Source: an uncultured Gammaproteobacteria bacterium (GTDB lineage: Bacteria > Pseudomonadota > Gammaproteobacteria > Steroidobacterales > Foliamicaceae). From it: a stretch of 64,000 nt of DNA. The position numbers were made by a program, and so were the translations under genes. Of this stretch, positions 1-8,963 are shown piece by piece. The notes below the pieces were generated by a model. It saw only the letters and a list, made by a program, of their open reading frames with translations. It did not search any database and had not been told where the DNA came from. Every line of letters begins with the position of its first letter. Position 1 is the first letter of the stretch. The stretch covers positions 1,323,191 to 1,387,190 of the forward strand of contig OX639965.1 in assembly GCA_951828235.1 (NCBI GenBank), read 5' to 3'.

Positions 1-165
1 AACGATCAATTGCTCCGGATCGGTGTCGATGCGATTGGCGAAGGCCAGGTCCATCAGGATGCCTCCCACCAGGGTGTGCTCCAGGGCGTACTTGCCGATC
101 GGCAGGAAGGTGCCGGTCTTGTCGTCGAGAAGAAGCGTCAGAGTCTCTTCGGCGAATGTAATCAT
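1..165 (-). CDS. GPP34 (Golgi phosphoprotein 3-like) family protein, N-terminal part
   Basis: The 55 codons visible on the minus strand begin at an ATG at 165 and run off the window start. The N-terminus starts MITFAEETLTLLLDD, continues with a GTFLP segment and an ALEHTLVGGILMDLAFANRID stretch split here only for quoting, which matches the opening helix and following motif of GPP34/GOLPH3-like domains (PF05719). In eukaryotes this fold binds phosphatidylinositol-4-phosphate; the role of bacterial members is not settled. It lies 33 bp after the tsaC stop in the same direction and may be the last gene of the dprA-topA-tsaC run. The C-terminal two thirds of the domain are outside the window, so the family call rests on the N-terminus only. 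Confidence 0.6.
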   Translation of the reverse strand, partial: MITFAEETLTLLLDDKTGTFLPIGKYALEHTLVGGILMDLAFANRIDTDPEQLIV

Positions 166-198
166 CAATCCAGGCCGTGTCACGCTGGAATCCAGCCA

Positions 199-789
199 TT
201 ATGCCGGGCGCAACACCGCTCCGGTGGCGGCGTCGCGGATTTCGGTCGGTCCTTCAAGCGGGCCGCATTCGCCGGGCATGATCCAGTCGACCTCGCCCGC
301 GAAATAATGCCGGGCCTCCCGCTCGGTGCGGGCGGGTGGCATGCCGTGCGGATTGCAACTGGTGGACACCACGGGACAATCCAGCGCCCGGCTCAATGCG
401 GCGGCCAGGGGGTGCAGGCTCACGCGCACGGCTACGGTGTCGCGCCCACCCGTTATCCACGCGGGCGTGTTCGGCGAAGCGCGCATCACCCAGGTAATGC
501 CCTCGCTTTCGCGCAGCCCCGCCGAATTCGCCGCAGTGGAGAGGTCCGCCACCCAGCTTTCGAACTGCTCCCATTCGCCGGCAATAAGGATCAGGCCCAG
601 TGACCGGTCGCGGCCCTTGAGTCTGAGCGCGCGCTCGACAGCCTTCTCGTTGCGGGGCAGGCAACCGAGCCCGTAGACCGACTCGTTGGGGTAGGCGATC
701 ACGCCGCCGCCGCGAAGGACGTGGACGCCCTTGCGGATGGGCGCGTCAGCGCCGGGCTGACCTTCTCCGTGTTCCTTTCTTCCGCGCAT
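199..789 (-). CDS. tsaC: L-threonylcarbamoyladenylate synthase TsaC/YrdC
   Basis: Makes threonylcarbamoyl-AMP from threonine, bicarbonate and ATP, the first step of t6A37 modification of ANN-decoding tRNAs. From the ATG at 789 the protein is 196 aa, the usual size for stand-alone TsaC. The YrdC nucleotide-binding motif is at about residues 27-43 (GGGVIAYPNESVYGLGC; the usual YPTE is YPNE here), a KGR motif follows, and STSCNPHG occupies the place of the usual STSAN. The reading frame is open further upstream into topA, but the ATG at 789 gives the standard N-terminus and a 44-bp overlap with the topA end, which implies co-transcription. The topA-tsaC order is common in gammaproteobacteria. 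Confidence 0.9.
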   Translation of the reverse strand: MRGRKEHGEGQPGADAPIRKGVHVLRGGGVIAYPNESVYGLGCLPRNEKAVERALRLKGRDRSLGLILIAGEWEQFESWVADLSTAANSAGLRESEGITWVMRASPNTPAWITGGRDTVAVRVSLHPLAAALSRALDCPVVSTSCNPHGMPPARTEREARHYFAGEVDWIMPGECGPLEGPTEIRDAATGAVLRPA

Positions 790-3499
790 TCTTGAGAAGT
801 TCGCGACATTCCTCCAGCGACAGGGCGGCGGGATCCTGTTGACGCGGCACCGAGGCGTTGCGTGATCCGTCGGTGACGTACGGACCGTATCGTCCGTCCA
901 GTATCCTGATTGCGCCATCCTCGAATTCCTTGATTGCCCGCTGCCTTGCACGCAGCGCCGGCTGGACCTTTAGCGCTTCCTCAAGCGTGAGGGTGAACAC
1001 CGAAAGCGGCTTCGGCAGGCGGATATATCTGGGCCGGGTCTTGCCGACCCGCTCCCCGATCTGCACGTACGGCCCCTTGACTCCGCAGCCGACAAGAACG
1101 GGCCGGCCGTTTTCCGGATGCTCTCCGAGCTTGCGCGGCAGACGGAGCAGGGCCACCGCCTCGTCCAGCGTTACCGTGTACGGAGAGATGTCGGGGGGCA
1201 GGGAAGCGTATTTCGGTTTTTCCTTGCCGCGCTCGCCGAGTTGAACGTAGGGTCCGAAGCGCCCCCGGCCCGCGTAGACCATGGCGCCGTTTTCCGGATG
1301 CGGCCCCAGCTCCCGCGGCAGGGAAAGCAACTTCAGGGCTTCCTCCAGGGTCACCGACTCTTCGGTCAGGCCTTCCGTCAGGGAAGCGTATTTCGGTTTT
1401 TCCTCGCCCCCCTTCTCCCCCAGTTGCACGTACGGACCGTTGCGGCCGCTACCCGCGTAGACCGGCTGGCCGGTGGCAGGATCCTGTCCCAGCGGACGCG
1501 GTCCGCGCAGCAATTCCAGCGCCTGTTCGAGCGTGACATCCTCGTAGTTGACGCCATCGCGCAAGGTAGCCACCGGCGGGCGATGGTTTTCGGTGCGCTC
1601 GCCGAGCTGCACGAAGTAGCCGTAGGGACCCAGCCGGGCGTAGACGGGTTCACCGGATTCCGGATGCTCGCCCAGCAGCCGCCGCGGGCGTTCCTCGACG
1701 CCCTTGAGCGTGCGCTTCTTCTCCGCGAGTTGCTCCGAGTAATGGCCCCAGAATTCGTCCATCACCGGGACCCAGTGTTTTTCCCCGTTGGCCACCGCGT
1801 CCAGCGATTCCTCCATGCCCGCGGTGAAGTCGTAATCGACGTAATTGTTGAAATGGCGGGTAAGGAACTCGGCCACCATCCTGCCTTTCTGTGTGGGCAC
1901 GAAGTTGCGTTTTTCCATGGCCGCGTACTCGCGGTCGCGGATCTTGCGCAGGGTCTCGGCGTAGGTGGAAGGCCGCCCGATTCCATGGTCTTCAAGCGCC
2001 TTGACCAGACTCGCCTCGCTGTAGCGCGGCGGAGGTTCGGTGAAATGCTGTTCGCTGGCGAGCTCCCGCACGTCCAGTATGTCGCCCTTCTTCAGCGCTG
2101 GCAGCGCCTTGTCCCTGCTGTCCGCGGAGCGTGCCAGGGCCTTGAGAAAGCCCGGATGTGCAAGCGTGTTCCCGGTGGCCCGGAAGCGTCCCGCCGGGTC
2201 GCCATCCGGACTTTGGGCAGATGCCTTGCCGGGCGTGAACTCGGCGCTCACACGGTCGTACAGGGCGTCGCTCATCTGGCTGGCGACGGCGCGCCGCCAG
2301 ATGATGCCGTACAGGCGGTACTGGTCGGAATCCAGCCGGCTCCTGAGCGATTCCGGAGTGTTGGCAATGCTTGTCGGCCGTATCGCTTCATGCGCTTCCT
2401 GCGCGTTGCGGGTCTTGGTGCGGTACCGGCGCGGCGACGCGGGAAGGTAATCAGGGCCCAGTTCCTTGCCGACGTATTCCCGGATCTCCTGTACCGCTTC
2501 GCGCGCCATCTGCACGGAATCGGTCCGCATGTACGTGATCAGTCCAACCGCCCCGCTGCCGGTATCGACCCCCTCGTACAGAGACTGCGCCACCCGCATG
2601 GTCCGTTGCGCCTGCATGCCGATCTGGCGTGAGGCGGCCTGCTGCATGGTCGAGGTCGTGAACGGCGGGGGCGGAGAGCGCTTTGCGCGGGTGGGCGTGA
2701 CGTTGGCTACGCTCAAGACTCCCGGACCGTCGCCTGATGCGCCGTCCCGCATTGCCGCCAGGAGCGCTTCGCGGGCCTGTTCGGTTGCCGCGGCATCTCC
2801 CAGCGAGAACTTCTTCAGCTTCTCGCCGTTCAGCTCCACCAGGGCCGCCTCGAAGTCCTGGCCGTCCTTGCCGAGGTGTGCGGCAAGGGTCCAGTACTCG
2901 CGCGGCCTGAACGCCTCGATTTCCTTTTCCCGTTCCACGATCAGCCGCAGGGCCGGACTCTGCACCCGGCCCGCCGAAAGGCCGCGGGTGAGTATCCGCG
3001 ACAGCAGCGGCGAAAGGGTGAATCCGAGCAGCCGGTCCATGCAACGCCGGGCCTTCTGCGCGTCCACCAGCGGCATGGAAACGTCGCGAGGATCGTCGAC
3101 TGCCTTGTTGACCGCACTGCGCGTGATCTGGTTGAAGGCCACCCGGTGAACCTGCTTTTCTTCAAGCGCCCCCTCATCCGACAACAGTTCCAGGAGGTGC
3201 CAGGCGATGGCCTCGCCCTCGCGGTCGGGGTCGGTGGCGAGATACAGGGCCGGCATCCCGGCCAGCGCGCGGCGTATCCGCGCCACCGCCGCCTTCGAGC
3301 TCTCCACCGGCTCAAACTCCATTTCGAATCCCTTCTTCGTGTCGATTGCCAGGCCGCCGCTCTTCAGATCCCGTACATGTCCGTTGCACGCCAGAACCCG
3401 GTAGTCCTTGCCCAGATAGCGCTGCAGGGTTCGCGCCTTGGCGGGAGATTCGACCACAATCAGGCCCCCCGCGGCCCTTTCGCCGGCGTTTCGCGTCAT
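746..3499 (-). CDS. topA: DNA topoisomerase I (type IA)
   Basis: Relaxes negatively supercoiled DNA by single-strand passage. The 917-aa protein has an N-terminal Toprim domain (VVESPAKA near residue 16, DPDREGEAIAWH near residue 90), and the catalytic tyrosine sits in GLITYMRTDS at about residue 323. The C-terminus carries four clear Topo_C repeats of the form LGxxPxxGxPVYxxxGxxGPYVQLGE plus a degenerate fifth (RILDGRYGPYV), and no Cys4 zinc ribbons, unlike E. coli TopA. The repeats are similar at DNA level too: a stretch of about 25 bp around 1199 recurs around 1379. It lies downstream of dprA on the same strand with a 107-bp gap and overlaps tsaC at its 3' end. The ATG start at 3499 is followed directly by the Toprim domain. 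Confidence 0.97.
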   Translation of the reverse strand: MTRNAGERAAGGLIVVESPAKARTLQRYLGKDYRVLACNGHVRDLKSGGLAIDTKKGFEMEFEPVESSKAAVARIRRALAGMPALYLATDPDREGEAIAWHLLELLSDEGALEEKQVHRVAFNQITRSAVNKAVDDPRDVSMPLVDAQKARRCMDRLLGFTLSPLLSRILTRGLSAGRVQSPALRLIVEREKEIEAFRPREYWTLAAHLGKDGQDFEAALVELNGEKLKKFSLGDAAATEQAREALLAAMRDGASGDGPGVLSVANVTPTRAKRSPPPPFTTSTMQQAASRQIGMQAQRTMRVAQSLYEGVDTGSGAVGLITYMRTDSVQMAREAVQEIREYVGKELGPDYLPASPRRYRTKTRNAQEAHEAIRPTSIANTPESLRSRLDSDQYRLYGIIWRRAVASQMSDALYDRVSAEFTPGKASAQSPDGDPAGRFRATGNTLAHPGFLKALARSADSRDKALPALKKGDILDVRELASEQHFTEPPPRYSEASLVKALEDHGIGRPSTYAETLRKIRDREYAAMEKRNFVPTQKGRMVAEFLTRHFNNYVDYDFTAGMEESLDAVANGEKHWVPVMDEFWGHYSEQLAEKKRTLKGVEERPRRLLGEHPESGEPVYARLGPYGYFVQLGERTENHRPPVATLRDGVNYEDVTLEQALELLRGPRPLGQDPATGQPVYAGSGRNGPYVQLGEKGGEEKPKYASLTEGLTEESVTLEEALKLLSLPRELGPHPENGAMVYAGRGRFGPYVQLGERGKEKPKYASLPPDISPYTVTLDEAVALLRLPRKLGEHPENGRPVLVGCGVKGPYVQIGERVGKTRPRYIRLPKPLSVFTLTLEEALKVQPALRARQRAIKEFEDGAIRILDGRYGPYVTDGSRNASVPRQQDPAALSLEECRELLKNARKKGTRRRSARR

Positions 3500-3606
3500 G
3501 GGGTGATGACCTGCATGGGTCGGTATGTCGTGGAAGAATTCATCTGGCTGCTGCGCCTTTTAATACCCTAACTCCATAGAAATCGACCGCGCATCCTAGC
3601 ACTACT

Positions 3607-4692
3607 TTAGCGACCGTACTGAAACCGCCCGCCCGGCAGCGAATGTACGCGGCCGTCAAGTTCAAGGCGCGCGAGTTCAGCGGATAGCTCGGCTGCGTCA
3701 CGCCCCGTCTGGCTTACCAGTTCATCCATGCCGACGGGGCCATGCCGCATGAGCTCGTCCAGTAGCGGCAGCTCTCCGGGCACGTGTTCGAGAGCATCCG
3801 GCGCCGCGGGTTCGGCGGAGCAGGCCTGCAGCAGCGCCGGCAGCTCCTCCAGCACGTCTTCCGGCCGCTCAACGAGCTTGGCGCCGTTGCGGATCAGCGC
3901 GTGGCAGCCGCGAGACTGCGGGCTGTATATCGATCCGGGTACGGCAAACACTTCGCGGCCCTGCTCGGCCGCTGTTCGAGCCGTGATGCGCGCCCCGGAG
4001 CGGGCGGCCGCCTCAACGACCAGCACGCCGGCGGACATGCCGCTGATGATCCGGTTGCGGCGGGGAAACATCCATTGCTGCAATTCGATGCCGGGCGGGT
4101 TTTCCGAGACAAGCGCGCCGACGTCCGCGATGCGGCGGGCCAGTTCGCTGTTGCGCCGCGGATAGACCCGGTCCAGTCCGGTCGCGCTTACCCCGACGGT
4201 GGCGCCGCCGCAGTCCACGGCCGCTTCGTGCGCGGCCGCATCAATGCCTTCGGCGAGTCCGCTGGCGATGGAGAGGCCGCGGCGGCAGAGCGCGCGGGAA
4301 AAGTCCGCCGCGGTCGACCGGCCCAGGGGCGTTGCCGCGCGGCTGCCCACGATTGCGATCTGCGGCTCGGCCAGCACGTCAACCTCTCCCAGGACGAACA
4401 ACGCCGCGGGCGGGTCGTCGATTTCACGCAACAGCGACGGAAAGCGCGTGTCGGAAAACGGGACGAGGTGCGCGCTATCGCCGGCAAGCCAGTCCAGACA
4501 GGGTGCGATTACGGCGGGGTCCGGCTGCCGCAGCCATTTCAGGCCGGATGGTTTCAGGCCGGCTTGCAGCAGTTCGTTGCCCGGCGCGGCAATGACGGCA
4601 TGTGCCTCGCCGTATTGCCTGAGCAGCCTGAGCCGCAGCAATGGCGACAGCGCGGGACACAATTGCAGGGTAATCCAGGGTTCTGCATCCAT
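3607..4692 (-). CDS. dprA: DNA-processing protein DprA (Smf)
   Basis: Binds incoming single-stranded DNA and loads RecA during natural transformation. The ATG at 4692 gives 361 aa (start MDAEPWITLQ); the open frame extends upstream but would run into the divergent def gene, so the shorter start is chosen. The Rossmann-like DprA core is visible: IAIVGSRAATPLG, SGLAEGIDAAAH, FPRRNRIISGMS and SGARITARTAAEQGREVFAVPG. A C-terminal winged-helix segment of about 60 residues follows (ELPLLDELMRHGPVGMDELV). It is divergent from def with only 40 bp between the starts and precedes topA on the same strand, a typical gammaproteobacterial arrangement. The gene looks intact. Confidence 0.95.
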   Translation of the reverse strand: MDAEPWITLQLCPALSPLLRLRLLRQYGEAHAVIAAPGNELLQAGLKPSGLKWLRQPDPAVIAPCLDWLAGDSAHLVPFSDTRFPSLLREIDDPPAALFVLGEVDVLAEPQIAIVGSRAATPLGRSTAADFSRALCRRGLSIASGLAEGIDAAAHEAAVDCGGATVGVSATGLDRVYPRRNSELARRIADVGALVSENPPGIELQQWMFPRRNRIISGMSAGVLVVEAAARSGARITARTAAEQGREVFAVPGSIYSPQSRGCHALIRNGAKLVERPEDVLEELPALLQACSAEPAAPDALEHVPGELPLLDELMRHGPVGMDELVSQTGRDAAELSAELARLELDGRVHSLPGGRFQYGR

Positions 4693-4712
4693 GCGGGAAT
4701 TCCTTTGGTGAC

Positions 4713-4729
4713 TGTGGGAAAATACCACA
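4713..4729. promoter_or_regulatory. Dyad between divergent dprA and def starts
   Basis: TGTGG-N7-CCACA sits in the 40-bp space between the divergent ATG codons of dprA (4692) and def (4733). The arms are five bases each with an A/T-rich centre. Any promoters for the two genes must overlap here, so this could be an operator or a chance dyad; no textbook -35/-10 pair is clear. Confidence 0.25.
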
Positions 4730-4732
4730 CTG

Positions 4733-5254
4733 ATGGCGGAACTGAGAATACTGACGTTGCCGGACCGGCGGCTGCGCCGCAAGGCCAGACCGGTAGCGGT
4801 GGCCGGCGAACGATTGCGGCGGCTTGCGGACGACATGCTCGAGACCATGTACGCGCGCAAGGGCGTCGGTCTCGCGGCGATCCAGGTGAACGTCGCCGAG
4901 CGCGTGCTGGTGATGGACGTTTCCGAGCAACGCGATTCGCCCCGCTGCTACGTCAACCCGGAAATCGTTTCCTCCGAGGGCGAGGTGGTCAGCGAGGAGG
5001 GCTGTCTTTCGGTGCCCGAGTTCACCGCCGAAGTGCCGCGCGCCGAACGGGTCCGGGTTCGGGCCTATACGGCGGAGATGGAGCCGCTGGAGGAGGAACT
5101 GGAGGGGATTGCGTCGATCTGCATTCAACACGAGATCGATCACCTGGACGGCAAGCTGTTCATCGACTACCTGTCCCCGCTCAAGCGCCGCATGTTGCGC
5201 AAGCGCATGGAGAAGGCCGAGCGGGCCGGCAGGCCCGCGGCCCTGGAGTTCTAG
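4733..5254 (+). CDS. def: Peptide deformylase
   Basis: Removes the formyl group from the N-terminal methionine of nascent proteins; a cytoplasmic metalloenzyme. All three diagnostic motifs are present in 173 aa: GVGLAAIQ at residues 44-51, EGCLS at 89-93 with the metal ligand Cys91, and QHEIDHLDG with His133, Glu134 and His137. Its length matches type 1B enzymes. The ATG at 4733 leaves a short N-terminal extension before the conserved core. fmt follows after 24 bp, so the deformylase and the enzyme that adds the formyl group are encoded together, the classic def-fmt-rsmB order. Confidence 0.97.
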   Translation: MAELRILTLPDRRLRRKARPVAVAGERLRRLADDMLETMYARKGVGLAAIQVNVAERVLVMDVSEQRDSPRCYVNPEIVSSEGEVVSEEGCLSVPEFTAEVPRAERVRVRAYTAEMEPLEEELEGIASICIQHEIDHLDGKLFIDYLSPLKRRMLRKRMEKAERAGRPAALEF

Positions 5255-5278
5255 CGCGGCCATCGCTTTCAATTCCCG

Positions 5279-6214
5279 ATGACTGCGCCTGCGAGGATTC
5301 TGTTTGCAGGCACGCCCGGGTTTGCGCTGGCGGCGCTACGCGCCCTGCATGGCGCGGATTACCGCATCCCGGCCGTGATCACCCGACCCGATCGCGCCGC
5401 CGGCCGCGGACGCAGGCTGACTGCCTCGCCGGTCAAGCGATGGGCGCGGGAGGCGGGGCTCAAGCTGCTGCAGCCAGCAGACTGGAGCGACGCCTCGCTG
5501 GCAAGGCAACTTGAGGACTTCGGAGCCGACCTGCTGGTTGTGGCGGCCTACGGCTCGATCCTGCCGGCTGCCGCGCTTGAGGCCTGCCGCCGGGGAGCGG
5601 TCAACATACACGCGTCGCTTCTGCCCCGCTGGCGCGGCGCATCCCCGGTAGCGGCGGCGATTCTGGCCGGCGACAGCCACACCGGGGTCACCCTGATGCA
5701 AATGGGTGCCGGTCTGGACACGGGCCCGATGCTGTCGGCCCGGCGCACACGCATCGAGCCGCATGAGACGGCGGGAGCGCTGGAGATGCGGTTGGCCGGG
5801 CTCGGCGCCAATCTTCTGCTTGAGCAGCTTCCGGCCATCCTCGCCGGAGAGCTTGAAGCGGTTCCGCAGGACACGGCCCAGTCCAGTTACGCGCCGATGA
5901 TCAGCAAGCGGCGGGGCCGCCTGGACTGGTCGAAGCCCGCCGAGGCGCTTGCCCGCCACGTGCGCGCTTTCGATCCCTGGCCGGTCGCGCATGCGATGTG
6001 GGGCGACAGGCCGCTGCGGCTTTGGCGGGCCCGGGCGCTTGAGTCCGGCTCGGGCAGGCCCGGCCGCGTCCTGGGTGTTTCCAGGGACGGGATGGACGTG
6101 GCGACCGTCTCCGGCGCTTTGCGGGTACTGGAGGTTCAATTGCCGGGGCGGCGCCGAATGCCTGCAATTGAGGCAGCGCGCGGCGCGCCCCTGGCGGAAG
6201 CGATACTGACATGA
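5279..6214 (+). CDS. fmt: Methionyl-tRNA formyltransferase
   Basis: Transfers a formyl group from 10-formyl-tetrahydrofolate to initiator Met-tRNA. The 311-aa protein has the N-terminal AGTPGFALAAL motif at residues 10-20, catalytic Asn109 and His111, and the folate-site motif SLLPRWRG at 113-120. The C-terminal tRNA-binding domain starts with RRGRLDWSKPAEALARHVRAFDPWP. The ATG at 5279 is preceded by weak Shine-Dalgarno sequence only. The last four bases overlap the rsmB start (ATGA), implying translational coupling. Confidence 0.97.
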   Translation: MTAPARILFAGTPGFALAALRALHGADYRIPAVITRPDRAAGRGRRLTASPVKRWAREAGLKLLQPADWSDASLARQLEDFGADLLVVAAYGSILPAAALEACRRGAVNIHASLLPRWRGASPVAAAILAGDSHTGVTLMQMGAGLDTGPMLSARRTRIEPHETAGALEMRLAGLGANLLLEQLPAILAGELEAVPQDTAQSSYAPMISKRRGRLDWSKPAEALARHVRAFDPWPVAHAMWGDRPLRLWRARALESGSGRPGRVLGVSRDGMDVATVSGALRVLEVQLPGRRRMPAIEAARGAPLAEAILT

Positions 6215-7548
6215 GCGGGACCGGCTCCGGGACGCGGCGGGTAAGCGCGTTGACGGTGTACGGCGTGCTACGGGGACGGAGTTACCGGCCGGCGCTGGAA
6301 GAAGCCGGATACCGGGCGTTGGCGCCCGCGCGGCAGGCGCTGGCTTCGGAACTGGCGCTGGGGGCGCTGCGCTGGCACCAGCGGCACATCAAGTTGCTGG
6401 AACAAATGATGGATCGGCCGCGTCCGCCCGCCAAACTCGGCGCGCTATTGTCCGTAGGGCTGTTCCAGCTTGCCCGCACGCGGATTCCGGACCATGCGGC
6501 CGTGAGTTCATGCGTTTCCGCGGCTAAGGCGCTGCTTCGACCGGCCCAGGCGCGCACGGTCAACGCGGTCCTGCGCCGTTATCTGCGGGAACGTCCTCGA
6601 TTGGAGGACGCGGCCGACCAAAGCCTCGAGGGCCGCTACTCGCATCCCGGGTGGCTGATCCGGCGCTTGCAGGCCGCCTGGCCTGGTCACTGGCAGTCGA
6701 TTCTGCGGGCCGGCAACCGCAAGCCCCCGATGTGGCTGCGGGTCAATCCGGCAAGGACCGGCCGCGAGTCGTACCGGGCACAGGCAACCGGCAGCGGACC
6801 ATGGCGTTGCATCCTGCCTGATGACCTTCCGGGCGCCCTGCGTATCGACCCGCCGGGAGCTGTCGGCCTTATACCCGGTTTCGGCGAGGGTCTGGTCTCG
6901 ATTCAGGACGCCGGAGCGCAACTGGCCGCGCCGCTGCTCGGCGTTCGTCCCGGAATGCGGGTCCTGGATGCCTGCGCGGCGCCCGGCGGCAAGACCGCGC
7001 ACTTGCTGGAGCTGTGCCCGCAGCTTGGCGAGCTGGTGGCGCTGGACAGCGATGGCGATCGGCTGGCGCGGCTTGAGGCGAACCTTGCGCGGCTCGGCTT
7101 GAGCGCCGCCGTTCGCCGCGGCGACGCCTTGCGGCCCGCGCAGTGGTTCGACGGCGTGGCTTTCGATCGCATTCTGCTCGACGCACCCTGTTCGACGACC
7201 GGCGTCATTCGGCGCCATCCGGACATCAAGCATTTGCGCCGCGATGAGGACATCGCTCCCTTTGCGAGTCTGCAAGGGAGGCTGCTGGACGCCCTCTGGC
7301 CGCTGCTGAAACCCGGCGGTCGGCTGCTGTACAGCGTTTGCTCGGTATTGCCGGACGAAACCGATGATGTAATCCGGCGCTTTCTGGGTGAAAATAGGGG
7401 CCTGGCTTGTGAAGTGAGGGGCTGCGGCGGCGTGTCCGGCGGGTGGGCGCTGCCTTTGGCGCGACACGGCTATCAGTTGTTGCCTGGGAGGCGCTGCGCC
7501 GACGGACATTTCAATGCGCTGCTCGAAAAACCGCTTCAGATTGACTGA
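6211..7548 (+). CDS. rsmB: 16S rRNA (cytosine-967-C5)-methyltransferase RsmB
   Basis: Methylates C967 of 16S rRNA using S-adenosylmethionine. The 445-aa protein has an N-terminal NusB-like RNA-binding domain (about residues 1-140) and a Rossmann methyltransferase domain. The SAM motif DACAAPGGKTAHLLE starts near residue 253. The two catalytic cysteines are in DAPCSTTGVIRRHPD near residue 325 and in YSVCSVLPDETD near residue 375. It overlaps fmt by four bases and is followed after about 50 bp by the DUF4390 gene, as in many gammaproteobacteria. Nothing is missing. Confidence 0.96.
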   Translation: MSGTGSGTRRVSALTVYGVLRGRSYRPALEEAGYRALAPARQALASELALGALRWHQRHIKLLEQMMDRPRPPAKLGALLSVGLFQLARTRIPDHAAVSSCVSAAKALLRPAQARTVNAVLRRYLRERPRLEDAADQSLEGRYSHPGWLIRRLQAAWPGHWQSILRAGNRKPPMWLRVNPARTGRESYRAQATGSGPWRCILPDDLPGALRIDPPGAVGLIPGFGEGLVSIQDAGAQLAAPLLGVRPGMRVLDACAAPGGKTAHLLELCPQLGELVALDSDGDRLARLEANLARLGLSAAVRRGDALRPAQWFDGVAFDRILLDAPCSTTGVIRRHPDIKHLRRDEDIAPFASLQGRLLDALWPLLKPGGRLLYSVCSVLPDETDDVIRRFLGENRGLACEVRGCGGVSGGWALPLARHGYQLLPGRRCADGHFNALLEKPLQID

Positions 7549-7599
7549 TTCGCCTGCCCGGCGGCGCGCGCCTTGCCACGAACCAGGGGACACGCGCTG

Positions 7600-8163
7600 A
7601 TGCGACGATACAGGCGGGACACGACACTGGCGCTGCTGTGCCTGCTTTGCCTGCCACTGTCGGCCCCGGCCTCGGAGGTCGACGTGCGCCTGGCCTACGC
7701 GCGGGCCGATGGGGGAAGCTGGCTGGTGACCACGCGGGTCGACATCGAGCTGGACGCGGAAGGCGAGCGGCTTGTGCGTGAAGGATTGAGGCTGAGGGTA
7801 GAGGTTGAATTCGCCGTGGCGCGGCCCCGGGCGCTGATTCCCGACAGCCAGCTGACCCAGGTTGTGCGCACCCTTTACCTGGAGTTCGACCGCGAGGCCG
7901 ACCGCTTTGTCGTCAGTTCCCCGTCGGCCGACGCCCGTGCGGAATTCGCGACGATGTTCTCCGCCCTGCGCAAGATCGGTTATGTGGCGGATCAGCCCCT
8001 GGTCGGCGAGGATGCACTGCCGCGGGGGCAACCGCACGTTTTCTCCGTGCAGGTACGGCTGTTTCCCGACGAGTCGGACTGGTGGCGGCGCAACGTTACC
8101 GGACGGCTGGGATTCGGCCTTGTTCTGCGCAGCGAAACGTATACCTGGTCGGTGACGCCGTAA
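7600..8163 (+). CDS. DUF4390 domain-containing periplasmic protein
   Basis: A 187-aa protein with a signal peptide (MRRYRRDTTLALLCLLCL, cleavage near APASEV) and a beta-rich DUF4390 domain ending in a characteristic LRSETYTWSV. DUF4390 proteins are commonly encoded between rsmB and a two-component system; their function is unknown. The ATG at 7600 with AGGGGA 12 bases upstream is preferred to an in-frame TTG at 7573, because it places a normal signal peptide at the N-terminus. The gene converges on the TauE/SafE gene with a 20-bp gap in which I see no clear terminator. Confidence 0.85.
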   Translation: MRRYRRDTTLALLCLLCLPLSAPASEVDVRLAYARADGGSWLVTTRVDIELDAEGERLVREGLRLRVEVEFAVARPRALIPDSQLTQVVRTLYLEFDREADRFVVSSPSADARAEFATMFSALRKIGYVADQPLVGEDALPRGQPHVFSVQVRLFPDESDWWRRNVTGRLGFGLVLRSETYTWSVTP

Positions 8164-8183
8164 GGCGGGACGCCCTGGGGGCC

Positions 8184-8939
8184 TCAGCCTCGCAGCAGCA
8201 GGCTTGCCGCCATCGCCGCGACGGCGATCAGGAACACGGCGCGAATAAGCGGCTCCCCCCTGGATACCGTAAGGCGGGCGCCCAGCCAACCCCCGATGGA
8301 ATTGCCGATCGCCAGCGCCAGGCCGACCAGCCACAGGATTTCCGATTGCCAGGCGAAAACCGCCAGAGCCAGTACCGTATACGGCACGATAATCACGACC
8401 TTGTACATGTTCACGCGCACCAGGTCCATGCCGAGGATGCGGTTCAGCGCCGGCATAAGCAGAAACCCCACGCCAACCTGAATAAAGCCGCCCCAGGCGC
8501 CGGCAAAGACCAATGCCGCATAGCCCAGCCAGCGGCGTCCCCTGCCGGGCGTAGGCGCGGAGCCGGCCTTTCCACGACGCAGGATCAGCAGCGTGCAGAC
8601 CACCATGGTCAGCGCCACGATGCGGTCAAACCACGGGCCTTCCATCCGTACACCCAGCGACGCGCCGCCCACCGCGCCAGCGCAGGCGAACAGCGACAGG
8701 AACATCGCTTCCTTCAGCTCGGAGAAACCGTGTCGCCGGAAGGTGCTCAACGCAACCAGGTTCTGGGCGATGATCGACACGCGCAGAGTTCCGTTGGCAA
8801 TCGGCGCCGGAATGCCGGCCAGCAGCAGCACCGGCAGCGTAAGCAGCGAACCGCCGCCCGCCATGACGTTCAGGAAGCCCGCCGCGCAGCCCGCCAGCGC
8901 CAGCAGCGGCAGGAACTCCAGCGGCAGCGAGTCGCTCAC
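8184..8939 (-). CDS. Sulfite exporter TauE/SafE family (COG0730) membrane permease
   Basis: A 251-aa polytopic inner-membrane protein with about eight hydrophobic segments in two halves. The first half carries the family hallmark GCAAGFLNVMAGGGSLLTLPV near residue 17, quoted in one piece only to its limit; the second half has AGAWGGFIQVGVGFLLMPAL near residue 143. Members move sulfite, sulfoacetate or other organosulfur anions, but the substrate cannot be read from sequence. A 24-bp gap separates it from the upstream PLP enzyme gene on the same strand, whose family can include D-cysteine desulfhydrase. A link through sulfur metabolism is possible but is inference. Confidence 0.88.
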   Translation of the reverse strand: MSDSLPLEFLPLLALAGCAAGFLNVMAGGGSLLTLPVLLLAGIPAPIANGTLRVSIIAQNLVALSTFRRHGFSELKEAMFLSLFACAGAVGGASLGVRMEGPWFDRIVALTMVVCTLLILRRGKAGSAPTPGRGRRWLGYAALVFAGAWGGFIQVGVGFLLMPALNRILGMDLVRVNMYKVVIIVPYTVLALAVFAWQSEILWLVGLALAIGNSIGGWLGARLTVSRGEPLIRAVFLIAVAAMAASLLLRG

Positions 8940-8963
8940 GGCGCGGACTCGTGACCAGGCGGG

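Noticed and set aside
3784..5514. 576-codon plus-strand frame spanning dprA, def and fmt
   Set aside because: It crosses three clear genes in other frames and has low-complexity Arg/Gly/Ala content typical of GC shadows.
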